Source of the DNA: Sphingomonadaceae bacterium 3R27C6
GTDB lineage: Bacteria > Pseudomonadota > Alphaproteobacteria > Sphingomonadales > Sphingomonadaceae
Assembly: GCA_005503215.1 (NCBI GenBank)
Contig: SCNS01000025.1
Span: forward strand, 1 to 64,000
Direction: 5' to 3'
Length of the DNA: 64,000 nt
In this document: positions 28,772 to 37,713 of the stretch, one piece after another
Layout: each line of letters starts with the position of its first letter
Position numbering within the stretch: the first letter of the stretch is position 1
Translations under genes and position numbers: made by a program
The notes under the pieces: generated by a model
What the model was told of the DNA's origin: nothing
Seen by the model: the letters and a program-made list of their open reading frames with translations, nothing else
Database searches by the model: none

Positions 28772-31012
28772 TTAGACGTACACCATTGCCTGCATTTGCT
28801 TAAGCATTGTCAACGGACCGTCCTCCGCGCCATAATTTCTTGCAAGTCGTGCGAACTCTTCGACCCGTTTCAACTCACCCCTCACAAGTTGCCGCGCATC
28901 TGCATCAATGACAAGTTCTCCAGGCGGCATGGCAACAAAGTCATGGATAATTCCATGATCCTTGCCGATGGATTCGCAGCGCCTCAATATTCTACCGCGC
29001 CGCTGCACCCATTGGCGCTCTACGGTAGTGCTTGCAAGTATGAAGGCCCGTTTAATTTCAGGAACATTGACCCCTTCGTCAAGGACCCGCTTGGCCGTGA
29101 GGACCTGAATTTCGCCCTTTTGAAACGCATGGAGAATACGCGCGACAGCTGCGCGGTCACCTGTCTCTTCCGCGGTGAGCTGATGGAACAGAAGTCCGCG
29201 CTCGCGCAATAATTCATTCACCTCGCCCAGCTGCCCCGGCCCCTTGTCGGTCGCATAGATTAGGTCGTATCGGATGTCAGACTTGGGAACGCGGTCAATC
29301 AATGCGGCTAGCGCATCAATTTTGCCGCGCGCACGTTCCACGATAAGCCGCCGGCGGCGGAGCAGATCGTCGAGCTGCGGGTCGTCGATCTTGGCCTCGA
29401 ATTTCCAGCTGAGCTTTCGGATTTTCTCGGACAGGTCCCGAAACTCCTCCATCTCCTCCTCATCGAGTTCGACGCGGTGGACATGATAGTCATAAGGCAC
29501 GAGGCAGAGGCCGATGGCATCATCGAGCAAGAATTCGAAACAGGGTTTGCCGAAGAAATCGAACAGCTTGTCGGTGCCCTCGGGATCATATTGACGGATC
29601 GGAGTCGCAGAAAGTCCGAGGCGGTATTCGAAGAAATCGGGCGGGTTCTTCAGGAATGCCGGGCCGCCGAGATTGTGCATCTCGTCGGCAATCAGGACCC
29701 GGGGAACCGAAAGCCTTGCGAGCGCCGACGCCAGGCCTGGATCGGTGAGCGTATCATGGCTGACGATGAGAACTTCGATGTCGGAAAGGCCGAGTGCAAG
29801 CCGCCGCCCCGCTTCGGCTATCTCGCGCCGCCGCGCGGATGGCCCGCCAGAAGCGGTGAGATTATGCGGTTCCACACCAAATAGTCGGACTTCATCGCAC
29901 CATTGCATAACCAGCGGAATATAAGGCGCCGCGATGACGACGAGGAGTGGCCCCGTCCGAGCGCGAAGCTCATGACACGCGACAAGTGACGTGAGTGTCT
30001 TTCCCGAACCGGTTGCCATGGCCAAAATGCCACGCCCCTCGGCAACGAGCCAGGCATCGACCGCGCTCCCCTGATGCGCGAACGGCCCGTCGCGCCAGCG
30101 CAACCACGAGGGAATGTGGAAGCCATCCGGCGGAGAACTCGCTGCGCCGTCCATTTCGTCGGCGGGAGGAGCCTCCTGCCCGCCGGGGCGCCTCTGCGCG
30201 CGCAGCCACAACTCCGCCGCCTCAACTTCGGTGGGACGCTCACCCTCCCCATAGGCATTGACGAGCTTTTCCCTGAGCGCGCGCGGCAGATCGACGACTA
30301 CGCAGTCCTCGTCGTCGCCGTCCCAAAGTTCTATGAAATCTTCTCGCAAACATCGTTCGGTATCGGCCTGGATCGGATCCATCCATGCTCGAGTCAGTGC
30401 CATCTGCTCCCGGTTGCGGCTGAGTCCTGCGGCGGTGAGATTGCTAGACCCGTGGAAGGCAAGACGCTGGCCTTCGATATTGAGAAGCCAGACCTTGGGA
30501 TGAAAGAGGCCATCTTTCAGGAAGGCGAATCGCAAATCGAGCCGCTCTTCCCGTATCAGCCAAGCCAGGCAGGAAAGCGTGTGGCGAGATAGCGCATCCG
30601 CATCAGGAAGGGCGCCCTCGAAATGCCGCTCGATGAGAATAGTAGGATCAAGACCTTCTCGAAGAGCTACTTGGTCAGTTTCCGAAATCGTCGGACTGAC
30701 GATCAGTCGCATGGTAGCATCGGTCGAAGCGAGATAGGTTGCGAGCCCAGGCGCTATTTCGGCAAGTGACGAGCTGGCGAAGAAGCCCATCATGCAATCT
30801 AGCATCGATGACACGCCGATCGATGGCACAAGGGTAGGGAGAAAATTGTCGCGCGGCAGCACGAACATCGGCTTTGCGACTTCGAGCATTTTCAATGTCT
30901 GTTGTTTCGCGCTTAACGCCATAACAACTAGCACAGCCCCCTCCGCGATAGGCTTCGCGGCCAAAATCCTATCCAAGCCACTAAATAGCGTGCCGGATTC
31001 ATGCGTACGCAT
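28772..31012 (-). CDS. PLD-nuclease and superfamily 2 helicase fusion
   Basis: A 746-aa protein combining a phospholipase-D nuclease-like domain and an SF2 helicase. The PLD site is 'LFHPKVWLLNIEGQRLAFHG', continuing 'SSNLTAAGL' (about residues 180-210), which is one HKD-like half. The helicase has motif I 'MATGSGKTLTSLVA', a DEAH-box variant 'VLIADEMHNLGGP', motif III 'GLSATPIR' and motif VI 'QWVQRRGRILRR'. Such fusions act as DNA-cleaving translocases in several defence systems. ATG 31012 is preferred over a TTG at 31066. It is the first gene of the minus-strand operon with the 73-aa, SMC and 150-aa proteins. Confidence 0.87.
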   Translation of the reverse strand: MRTHESGTLFSGLDRILAAKPIAEGAVLVVMALSAKQQTLKMLEVAKPMFVLPRDNFLPTLVPSIGVSSMLDCMMGFFASSSLAEIAPGLATYLASTDATMRLIVSPTISETDQVALREGLDPTILIERHFEGALPDADALSRHTLSCLAWLIREERLDLRFAFLKDGLFHPKVWLLNIEGQRLAFHGSSNLTAAGLSRNREQMALTRAWMDPIQADTERCLREDFIELWDGDDEDCVVVDLPRALREKLVNAYGEGERPTEVEAAELWLRAQRRPGGQEAPPADEMDGAASSPPDGFHIPSWLRWRDGPFAHQGSAVDAWLVAEGRGILAMATGSGKTLTSLVACHELRARTGPLLVVIAAPYIPLVMQWCDEVRLFGVEPHNLTASGGPSARRREIAEAGRRLALGLSDIEVLIVSHDTLTDPGLASALARLSVPRVLIADEMHNLGGPAFLKNPPDFFEYRLGLSATPIRQYDPEGTDKLFDFFGKPCFEFLLDDAIGLCLVPYDYHVHRVELDEEEMEEFRDLSEKIRKLSWKFEAKIDDPQLDDLLRRRRLIVERARGKIDALAALIDRVPKSDIRYDLIYATDKGPGQLGEVNELLRERGLLFHQLTAEETGDRAAVARILHAFQKGEIQVLTAKRVLDEGVNVPEIKRAFILASTTVERQWVQRRGRILRRCESIGKDHGIIHDFVAMPPGELVIDADARQLVRGELKRVEEFARLARNYGAEDGPLTMLKQMQAMVYV

Positions 31013-31157
31013 TCCACGACAGGACGAGCGCCGCAAGCTTAACCTTTGGATGCAGGCTATGAGCAAGCAAGTTGTATAACGTCAGCTTAAGGGCTCCGAT
31101 CGGCTCGTCTTGCTTGGCCGACATTAGGCGAAACCGACCGCATCCGTATCATAACAT

Positions 31158-32609
31158 TTAAAGACCGAGTGTTGGCCCTCCGGTACAATTTGGACCACCC
31201 ACCCCCTCACAAACCTCCCAGCCCCCGCCGAGAGCGCGGTGGATTTCGACCACAGACAAGAGATGATCTGTGCGCGCCGCGACGAGCGTGGCTTCGGCAT
31301 CGTACAGGCTGCGTTCGGCATCAAGAACGTCCAGATATTGACCCTCACCCTCGCGAAAGCGAACCGACGCCATCCGCGCCGCCTCGCGGCTGGCGCCGAC
31401 CTGCTGGTCGCGCATCGCAAGACCGGTCCGGACTGCGCCATAGGCCGTCAGCGCGTCCTCGACATCGCGAAGGGCGATCAGGACGGTCCGGTGGTAATCG
31501 ATCAGCGCCGCATCAGTGCGAGCATCGGCGACGCGCACCTGTGCGCGCAGACGCGGCATATCGAACACGCCCCAATCGAGGCTGGGGCCGCCCGAGAAAG
31601 CGAACGCGCCGCCAGTGAACAGCGACTCAAATCCGCCGGCGAGGAGGCCGATGAAGCCGGAAAGCCGCACCGTCGGGAACAGATCGGCCTCGGCAACGCC
31701 CCGCCGCGCGGTGGCGGCGGCGAGTGCGCGTTCGGCTGCGGCAATATCGGGCCGCCGCCGCAACAGATCGGCCGGCGAGCCGACGCCGATCTGCGCGATC
31801 TGCGGCAGGCTGGCTGTTGTCGCGGCGGCGGGGCCGACGAAGCTTTGCGGTGCCTGGCCAAGCAGCACGGCAAGGGCGTGACGCGCGGTGCCGATGCGCT
31901 GTTCGATCCCAGGCAGCGTCGCTTCGACGGCGGACAGCGCAGCCTCGGCGCGGACGATGTCGAAGCGCGCACCCGCGCCAGCGCGCTCGAGCTTGCGCGT
32001 GACGTCGAGCGAACGCCGTTGAATCTCGATCTGGCGTCGCGCGATCGCGAGCGCAGCCTCGCTTCCCCGCAATTCGAAATAATGGCTGGCGACATCGGCG
32101 GTGACCGCCGCGCGAGCCGAGCGCAGCAGCGCTTCGGCGCCGCCGACCTCGGCTTCGGCGGCTTCGACCCCGCGGCGAACACGGCCGAACAGATCGATCT
32201 CCCACGACGCTTCCGCTCCGAGGCGCAGCGCGTCACCCTCACGTGGCTGACCGCCCGGACGCTCGCCATCGGCCAGACGGCGGCGCTGATAGGAGGCATC
32301 GATACCGCCGCCGGGGAGCCGCCCCGCGCGTGATACGCCGGCAAGTGCGCGCGCCTCCTCAAGCCGCGCGAGGGCGAGCCGCGCGTCCAAGTTGGCCGCG
32401 AGCGCCTCGGCGATCAGACCATCGAGCGCCGGGTCGCCGAACAGTTTCCACCAGGCGGTCTCGACAGCGGCATCCCCCACGCCCACCGGCTGCGCGGCAT
32501 AGGCACCGGGTGCCTCGATCGGCGGCGGAATATAGTGGGAGCCGGCGGTGGCGCACCCGGCGAGGCCGAGAAGCAGGACGGCGGGCGAAAGTTTGGCGAT
32601 CGATGTCAT
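31158..32609 (-). CDS. NodT-family outer membrane channel of an RND pump
   Basis: A 483-aa TolC-like outer-membrane lipoprotein. The lipobox is 'LLLGLAGCATAG' and the family start 'AAVETAWWKLFGDPALDGLI' follows. Two outer-membrane efflux repeats contain 'LGAEASWEIDLFGRVRRGVE' and 'PSLDWGVFDMPRLRAQVRVA'. It is last in an adaptor-pump-channel operon and its ATG overlaps the pump stop as ATGA. The complex would export compounds from the periplasm to the outside. Full length, no defect seen. Confidence 0.9.
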   Translation of the reverse strand: MTSIAKLSPAVLLLGLAGCATAGSHYIPPPIEAPGAYAAQPVGVGDAAVETAWWKLFGDPALDGLIAEALAANLDARLALARLEEARALAGVSRAGRLPGGGIDASYQRRRLADGERPGGQPREGDALRLGAEASWEIDLFGRVRRGVEAAEAEVGGAEALLRSARAAVTADVASHYFELRGSEAALAIARRQIEIQRRSLDVTRKLERAGAGARFDIVRAEAALSAVEATLPGIEQRIGTARHALAVLLGQAPQSFVGPAAATTASLPQIAQIGVGSPADLLRRRPDIAAAERALAAATARRGVAEADLFPTVRLSGFIGLLAGGFESLFTGGAFAFSGGPSLDWGVFDMPRLRAQVRVADARTDAALIDYHRTVLIALRDVEDALTAYGAVRTGLAMRDQQVGASREAARMASVRFREGEGQYLDVLDAERSLYDAEATLVAARTDHLLSVVEIHRALGGGWEVCEGVGGPNCTGGPTLGL

Positions 32610-35600
32610 TGGGTCAATTCCTGCGGCTGGGTGTCCGGGCTTGAAGGGCGCCGCGCCTCGCGCCGCAGAACGGCCTTGCGGATCACGACGTAGAAGAGCG
32701 GGGTCAGGAAGAGGCCGAAGAGCGTCACCCCGAGCATGCCGGCGAACACCGCGATACCCATCGCCTGCCGCATTTCGGCGCCCGCGCCCGCGGCGATCGC
32801 CAGCGGAACCGCGCCGGCCACGAAGGCGATCGACGTCATCAGGATCGGACGGAGTCTCAACCGGCAGGCCTCGAGCGCTGCATCAAGCGGATCGAGACCT
32901 TCATGCTCCTGCGCACGCGCGAACTCGACGATCAGGATCGCATTCTTTGCGGCCAGCCCCACGAGCACCACAAAGGCGATCTGCGTGAAGATGTTGATGT
33001 CGCCCCCGGTCAGCCAGACGCCGACAAGCGCGCTGAGCAGACACATGGGCACGATGAGCAGGACCGCGAGCGGCAGCGTCCAGCTGTTATATTGCGCCGC
33101 GAGGATCAGGAAGGCGAGCAGCACCGCGATCGGGAAGACATAGAGCGCGGCATTGCCCGCGGTCTTTTCCTGATAGGTGAGGTCGGTCCACTCGAACGTT
33201 ATGCCCTCCGGCAATTCGGCGCGCGCGATCCGTTCCATCGCTGCAACCGCCTGCCCCGAGCTGAAGCCCGGCGCGGGGCCGCCGCTGATATCGGCCGAGG
33301 GAAAGCCGTTATAGTGGATGACACGGTCTGGCCCGGCGCCCGGAGAGGTGGTGACCAGTGTCGCGAGCGGCACCATGTCGCCCTGCGCGTTGCGGAGTTG
33401 AAGCCGTCCGACCGCATCGGGCTGCGCCCGCGCGTCGGCTTCGGCTTGGGCATAGACCTGATAAGTTCGGCCGAAGCGGTTGAAGTCGTTGACGTAGAGC
33501 GAGCCGAGATAGACCTGCATCGTCTCGAACACATCGGTCATGGCGACCCCCTGGGCCGCCGCTTTGGTCCGGTCGACATCGACCGAAAGTTCGGGCGAGG
33601 CGACATTATAGCTGGTCATCAACCCGGCGAGCGCGGGTTCCTTGGCGGCGGCGGCCATCAACTTGGCACTCGCTGCGGCGAGCGCTTCATAGCCCGCGCC
33701 CGAACGATCCTCGATCTGCATCTTGAACCCGCCGGTGGCGCCCAGACCGGGAACCGGCGGCGGCGGGAATACGCCGACGAACCCGTCGGGGACCGCCGCA
33801 TATTTGCCCTGCAGCCGCCCGGCGATCGCCCCCGCCGCCATGTCCGGCGTGGTGCGCTGCGAGAAGGGATCGAGCATTACGAACATGACGGCGGCGTTGG
33901 GCACGTTGACGAAGCCGTTGATCGACAGGCCCGGAAAAGCGACGACGCTTTCGACGCCCGGCTCGGCCAGTGCGATCTTCGAGACCTGCTCGGCCACCGC
34001 CTGCGTGCGGTCGAGCGACGCACCGTTCGGCAGCTGCACGATGCCGACGAGATAATATTTATCCTGCGCGGGCACGAAACCGGCGGGCAGCTTGTCAAAG
34101 GCAACCCATGTCAGGCCGAGCAACCCGGCATAGGTGAGCCCCGCGACCGCACCCCGCCGGATGACGCGCTGCACGCCACCGACATAGGCGAGCGAGCCGC
34201 GATCGAAGGCGCGATTGAACGGCCGGAACAGCCAGCTAAAGCCTTTGTCGATCGCACGTTGGAGGCCGTCGCGCGGCGCATCATGACGCTTGAGCAATAT
34301 CGCAGCGAGTGCGGGCGATAGCGTCAGCGAATTGACCGCCGACAAGATGGTCGAGATCGCGACGGTCAGCGCGAACTGACGATAAAATTCGCCCTGCAAC
34401 CCGCCCAGAAAGGCGGTGGGAATGAACACCGCGGCGAGGACCGAGGTGATCGCGATGATCGGGCCGGTGACTTCCGCCATCGCCTTGCGCGCGGCTTCGC
34501 GCGGGGATTCGCCAAGGCCGATATGGCGCTCGACATTCTCGACGACGACGATCGCGTCATCGACGACGATGCCGATCGACAGCACCAGTCCGAACAGCGA
34601 CAGCGTGTTCAGCGAAAAGCCGAACAGATACATGACCGCCAATGTCCCGACCAACGAAACGGGCACCGCGACAAGTGGAATGATCGACGCGCGCCACGTC
34701 TGGAGAAAGAGGATCACGACGAGAACGACGAGCAGGGTCGCCTCGATCAGCGTAACGATCACGCTTTCGATCGACGCCTCGACAAAGATCGTCGGATCAT
34801 AAGCGATACGATGCTTCAGCCCGTCGGGAAACTCGCCTGAGAGCCGCTCCATCGTCGCCCGGACCTCGGCCGCGGTGTCGAGCGCGTTGGCGCCGGGGCT
34901 TTGCAATATCTGCAGCGCGATCGCGGGTTCGCCGTCGAGCAGCGAACGCAGCGCATAGTCATTGGCGCCCATTTCGATCCGGGCGACCTCGCCGAGCCGG
35001 GTAAGCTGGCCGTCGGCGCCGGTCTTGACGACGATCGCGGCAAATTCCTCTTCGGTCGCGAGGCGGCCTTTGACGTCGAGCGCGACCTGCTGCGCCGCGG
35101 CGGGATTGGGCTGGCGCCCGACGCTGCCCGCGGCGACCTCGACATTCTGCGCGCGGATCGCGGCGACGATATCGCTCGCGGTCAGCCCGCGCGAGGCAAT
35201 CCGCGCCGGGTCGAGCCAGACGCGCATCGAATATTCGCCGGCCCCCCAGACAACCACATCGGCGATCCCGGGAATGCGCGCGATTTCGTCGCGGACTTGA
35301 AGCAGCGCATAGTTGGAGATGAAGAGCGGGTCATAGCGCTTCGATGGCGAGAGAAGATGCACGACCATCAGCGCGTCGGGCGCGACCTTTTGCGTGGTGA
35401 CGCCAAGCCGCTGCACCGTCTCGGGCAGCCGCGGCAGCGCGCGCGATACGCGGTTCTGGACCTGAACCTGCGCGATGTCGGGATCGGTCCCTTGCGCGAA
35501 GGTGACGGTGAGCGTCATCCGGCCGTCGGTGGCGGCCTGGCTCGACATATAGAGCATGCCTTCGACGCCGTTGACGGCTTGCTCGATCGGGCTCGCGACC

Positions 35601-35785
35601 GTCTCGGCGATGACGTCGGGCGACGCGCCCGGATAGGCCGCAACGACGGTCACCGTCGGCGGCGCCACCGCCGGATATTCGCTGAGCGGAAGCCGAAGGA
35701 GCGCGAGCAGTCCCGCGATCAGCAGGAGCACCGACAGCACGATCGCGAAGATCGGCCGGTCGATGAAAAACCGGGGGAAGTTCAT
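32606..35785 (-). CDS. HAE1-type RND multidrug efflux pump
   Basis: A 1059-aa inner-membrane proton antiporter of the AcrB/HAE1 type. It begins 'MNFPRFFIDRPIFAIVLSVL' like AcrB and has the plug region 'PAVAPPTVTVVAAYPGASPD'. The TM4 proton-relay pair is in 'SIGIVVDDAIVVVENVERHI', with the DD that marks drug pumps rather than metal pumps, and the second half contains 'AAQYNSWTLPLAVLLIVPM'. Overlaps of 4 bp on both sides couple it to adaptor and channel. The promoter ahead of the operon resembles CueR operators. So this pump may respond to copper although its family usually moves organic molecules. Confidence 0.93.
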   Translation of the reverse strand: MNFPRFFIDRPIFAIVLSVLLLIAGLLALLRLPLSEYPAVAPPTVTVVAAYPGASPDVIAETVASPIEQAVNGVEGMLYMSSQAATDGRMTLTVTFAQGTDPDIAQVQVQNRVSRALPRLPETVQRLGVTTQKVAPDALMVVHLLSPSKRYDPLFISNYALLQVRDEIARIPGIADVVVWGAGEYSMRVWLDPARIASRGLTASDIVAAIRAQNVEVAAGSVGRQPNPAAAQQVALDVKGRLATEEEFAAIVVKTGADGQLTRLGEVARIEMGANDYALRSLLDGEPAIALQILQSPGANALDTAAEVRATMERLSGEFPDGLKHRIAYDPTIFVEASIESVIVTLIEATLLVVLVVILFLQTWRASIIPLVAVPVSLVGTLAVMYLFGFSLNTLSLFGLVLSIGIVVDDAIVVVENVERHIGLGESPREAARKAMAEVTGPIIAITSVLAAVFIPTAFLGGLQGEFYRQFALTVAISTILSAVNSLTLSPALAAILLKRHDAPRDGLQRAIDKGFSWLFRPFNRAFDRGSLAYVGGVQRVIRRGAVAGLTYAGLLGLTWVAFDKLPAGFVPAQDKYYLVGIVQLPNGASLDRTQAVAEQVSKIALAEPGVESVVAFPGLSINGFVNVPNAAVMFVMLDPFSQRTTPDMAAGAIAGRLQGKYAAVPDGFVGVFPPPPVPGLGATGGFKMQIEDRSGAGYEALAAASAKLMAAAAKEPALAGLMTSYNVASPELSVDVDRTKAAAQGVAMTDVFETMQVYLGSLYVNDFNRFGRTYQVYAQAEADARAQPDAVGRLQLRNAQGDMVPLATLVTTSPGAGPDRVIHYNGFPSADISGGPAPGFSSGQAVAAMERIARAELPEGITFEWTDLTYQEKTAGNAALYVFPIAVLLAFLILAAQYNSWTLPLAVLLIVPMCLLSALVGVWLTGGDINIFTQIAFVVLVGLAAKNAILIVEFARAQEHEGLDPLDAALEACRLRLRPILMTSIAFVAGAVPLAIAAGAGAEMRQAMGIAVFAGMLGVTLFGLFLTPLFYVVIRKAVLRREARRPSSPDTQPQELTQ

Positions 35786-36948
35786 CGTGCCGCCTCCCGC
35801 TGGACGCTGGCTTTCTGGACGCCATTGCCGCGCGGCATCGGCACGATCTGGGGTTTGACCGCCATGCCGGGGCCAGCGAGCCCCTTGACGACGACGCGGT
35901 CGCCGGGCCGCAAGCCCGTCTCGACGACGCGCAGGCCATCGACGACGGGGCCGAGTGTCACGGGCCGATATTCGGTCATATTCTTTGCGCCCAGCACGAG
36001 GACGAAGCGCCGCCCCTGTTCGACACCGATCGCGAGGTCGCTGACGAGGATCGCCGAGCGGGCATTATCGGTCGCGACATCGACTTCGGCGAACAGGCCC
36101 GGCGCCAGACGCCCGCCCGGATTGGGCAGGACCGCGCGCGCGCGGATCGTCCCCGTCGCGCGGTCGAGGCGGTTGCCGATGAAGTCCAGCCGCGCCGCTC
36201 GGGTGCTTCCATCTTCGAGGCGAACGCCGACCTTGGCCTCGGCACCGTGGCCGCGACGATCGGCGAGCGAGCGAAGATAGGTCGCCTCGTCGACATCGAA
36301 TTCGACGTGGAGCGGATCGACCGAGACGATGGTGGTGAGCGGCGTCGCCGCCTCGCCGCCAGCGACCAGATTGCCGCGGGTGACGAGAATCTGGCCGACC
36401 CGGCCCGCGATAGGCGCCTCGACGCCGGCATAGCGAAGGTCGAGCGCGGCCAGCCGTTCGGCGGCGCGCGCCGACGCGACCTGCGCTTCGCGTTCGCGCA
36501 AGGTCGCGGTCGTCACGTCCGAGCGTTCGCGCGCGGCGACCCCCTCGGCGACCAACTTGCGCGCGCGCGCATCCTCGGCCTGCGCGAGGCCCAGTCGCGC
36601 TTCGGCTTCGCGCGTCGCCGCGCGTGCCGCGGCGTGCCGCGCCGCGAAGGGCGCGTTATCGAGGCGAAAAAGGATCTGCCCGCGCCGGACGATCTGCCCC
36701 TCGGGAACGCTGACGTCGGCAATATAGCCCGAGACGCGCGGCTTGAGATCGACCGTCTCGACCGCGGTCAAGCGACCGGTATAGGTCGAACGCGGCACAT
36801 GATCCTGCACGACGACCGATGCGGCGAGCACCATCGGCGGCCCCGGCGCAGTGGCCTGTTCGCCGCCTTCCGGCCCGCGCACCCAAAGCACCACCAGCCC
36901 CGTCGCCAATATCGCGCCCAGCGCCGCGGCGACCCTCGATTTCCGCAT
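35782..36948 (-). CDS. RND periplasmic adaptor subunit
   Basis: A 388-aa membrane fusion protein with an uncleaved-type N-terminal anchor (residues 5-24). Adaptor motifs are 'SGYIADVSVPEGQIVRRGQI', 'LFRLDNAPF', a coiled hairpin rich in Ala and Arg, 'LRYAGVEAPIAGRVGQILV' and the C-terminal 'LRPGDRVVVKGL'. It is the first gene of the adaptor-pump-channel operon and overlaps the pump by ATGA. Upstream (37004-37034) is a promoter with long spacing and a dyad similar to those of copA and copZ, which suggests control by the nearby CueR-type protein. Confidence 0.9.
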   Translation of the reverse strand: MRKSRVAAALGAILATGLVVLWVRGPEGGEQATAPGPPMVLAASVVVQDHVPRSTYTGRLTAVETVDLKPRVSGYIADVSVPEGQIVRRGQILFRLDNAPFAARHAAARAATREAEARLGLAQAEDARARKLVAEGVAARERSDVTTATLREREAQVASARAAERLAALDLRYAGVEAPIAGRVGQILVTRGNLVAGGEAATPLTTIVSVDPLHVEFDVDEATYLRSLADRRGHGAEAKVGVRLEDGSTRAARLDFIGNRLDRATGTIRARAVLPNPGGRLAPGLFAEVDVATDNARSAILVSDLAIGVEQGRRFVLVLGAKNMTEYRPVTLGPVVDGLRVVETGLRPGDRVVVKGLAGPGMAVKPQIVPMPRGNGVQKASVQREAAR

Positions 36949-37003
36949 CTCAACCTCCGAATCCTCGCTCGCCGATCCGGGTGGATTGGGAGCTCATGAT
37001 CGG

Positions 37004-37034
37004 CGGATGCGGTTTTCCATCGTTGGAGGGTCAA
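37004..37034 (-). promoter_or_regulatory. CueR-type promoter of the RND operon
   Basis: On the minus strand TTGACC (37029-37034) is followed by a 19-bp spacer and CATCCG. The spacer carries the imperfect dyad TCC-AACGAT-GGA. The half-sites and inner bases are nearly those of the copA promoter. Long-spacer promoters with an internal dyad are the hallmark of MerR-family control. Confidence 0.55.
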
Positions 37035-37172
37035 GAGATTTTCTTCGTCGGCGTCGAATGCACATGAAACCATAGAAGACACCGCGCCTATCAGTGGGCG
37101 GAGCCCCGCGGTTATAGTAATCCGGCGTGCGGCGACCGCGTTGGTCAGGGCTATGTCCCGCGAAGAATCAGG

Positions 37173-37199
37173 AAAAGCCCCTCCGCATGCGGAAGGGCC
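37173..37199 (-). terminator. Terminator after cueR
   Basis: Read on the minus strand, GGCCCTTCCGCATGCGGAGG forms a stem and is followed by GGCTTTT. The stem has one internal mismatch and the T-run lies directly after it. It stands 20 bp past the cueR stop and closes the copA-cueR transcript. Confidence 0.75.
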
Positions 37200-37218
37200 A
37201 AATGATCCCGAGGCCAGG

Positions 37219-37713
37219 CTAGTGCGTGCGGTTCGATGAACTCGCGGCATGGCGCCGGGCGGATTGTCCGCCGGACCTGCCGAAGCGCCGCGGTTCGCGC
37301 GGTTGGAGGCGCGGCGTCGCGCCCCCCTCTTCCGCCAGCCCCTCAATGATCGGGCAATCGGGCCTATCGTCACCGTGGCAATGATCGGCCAGCGTCTCAA
37401 GCGTCCGCACCATGGCTTCGATCTCGGCCATTTTTTCCTTGAGCCGCTCGATATGTTCGAGCGCGAAAGCCTTGACGTCGGCGCTGGCGCGGCTTCGGTC
37501 GGACCAGAGACCCAGCAATTCGCCGATCTGCTCCACGGTAAAGCCGAGATCGCGCGCGCGCCGAATGAAGCGCAGGCGGTGCACGTCGGCGTCGTCATAG
37601 TCGCGGTAACCCGAGTCCTGACGCGCAGCCTTGGGGATGAGACCCGTCTGCTCGTAATAGCGGATCATCTTTGGAGAGACGCCCGATATTTTCGCGGCGC
37701 GGCCGATGTTCAT
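37219..37713 (-). CDS. cueR: CueR-like copper-responsive MerR regulator
   Basis: A 164-aa MerR-family activator. The winged helix begins '[20 protein letters not shown]' and '[20 protein letters not shown]'. The dimer helix follows, and the metal loop is '[13 protein letters not shown]', with two Cys spaced as in CueR for Cu(I). A 35-residue Arg-rich tail past the metal loop is longer than in Escherichia coli CueR and is probably disordered. ATG 37713 overlaps the copA stop, so the regulator is co-expressed with the pump. It likely acts on the three long-spacer promoters at 37004-37034, 40278-40308 and 40334-40364. Confidence 0.88.
   Translation of the reverse strand: MNIGRAAKISGVSPKMIRYYEQTGLIPKAARQDSGYRDYDDADVHRLRFIRRARDLGFTVEQIGELLGLWSDRSRASADVKAFALEHIERLKEKMAEIEAMVRTLETLADHCHGDDRPDCPIIEGLAEEGGATPRLQPREPRRFGRSGGQSARRHAASSSNRTH

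Noticed and set aside
32903-34321. Long plus-strand frame across the RND pump gene
   Set aside because: Mirror of pump codon bias; no ribosome site or recognisable fold.
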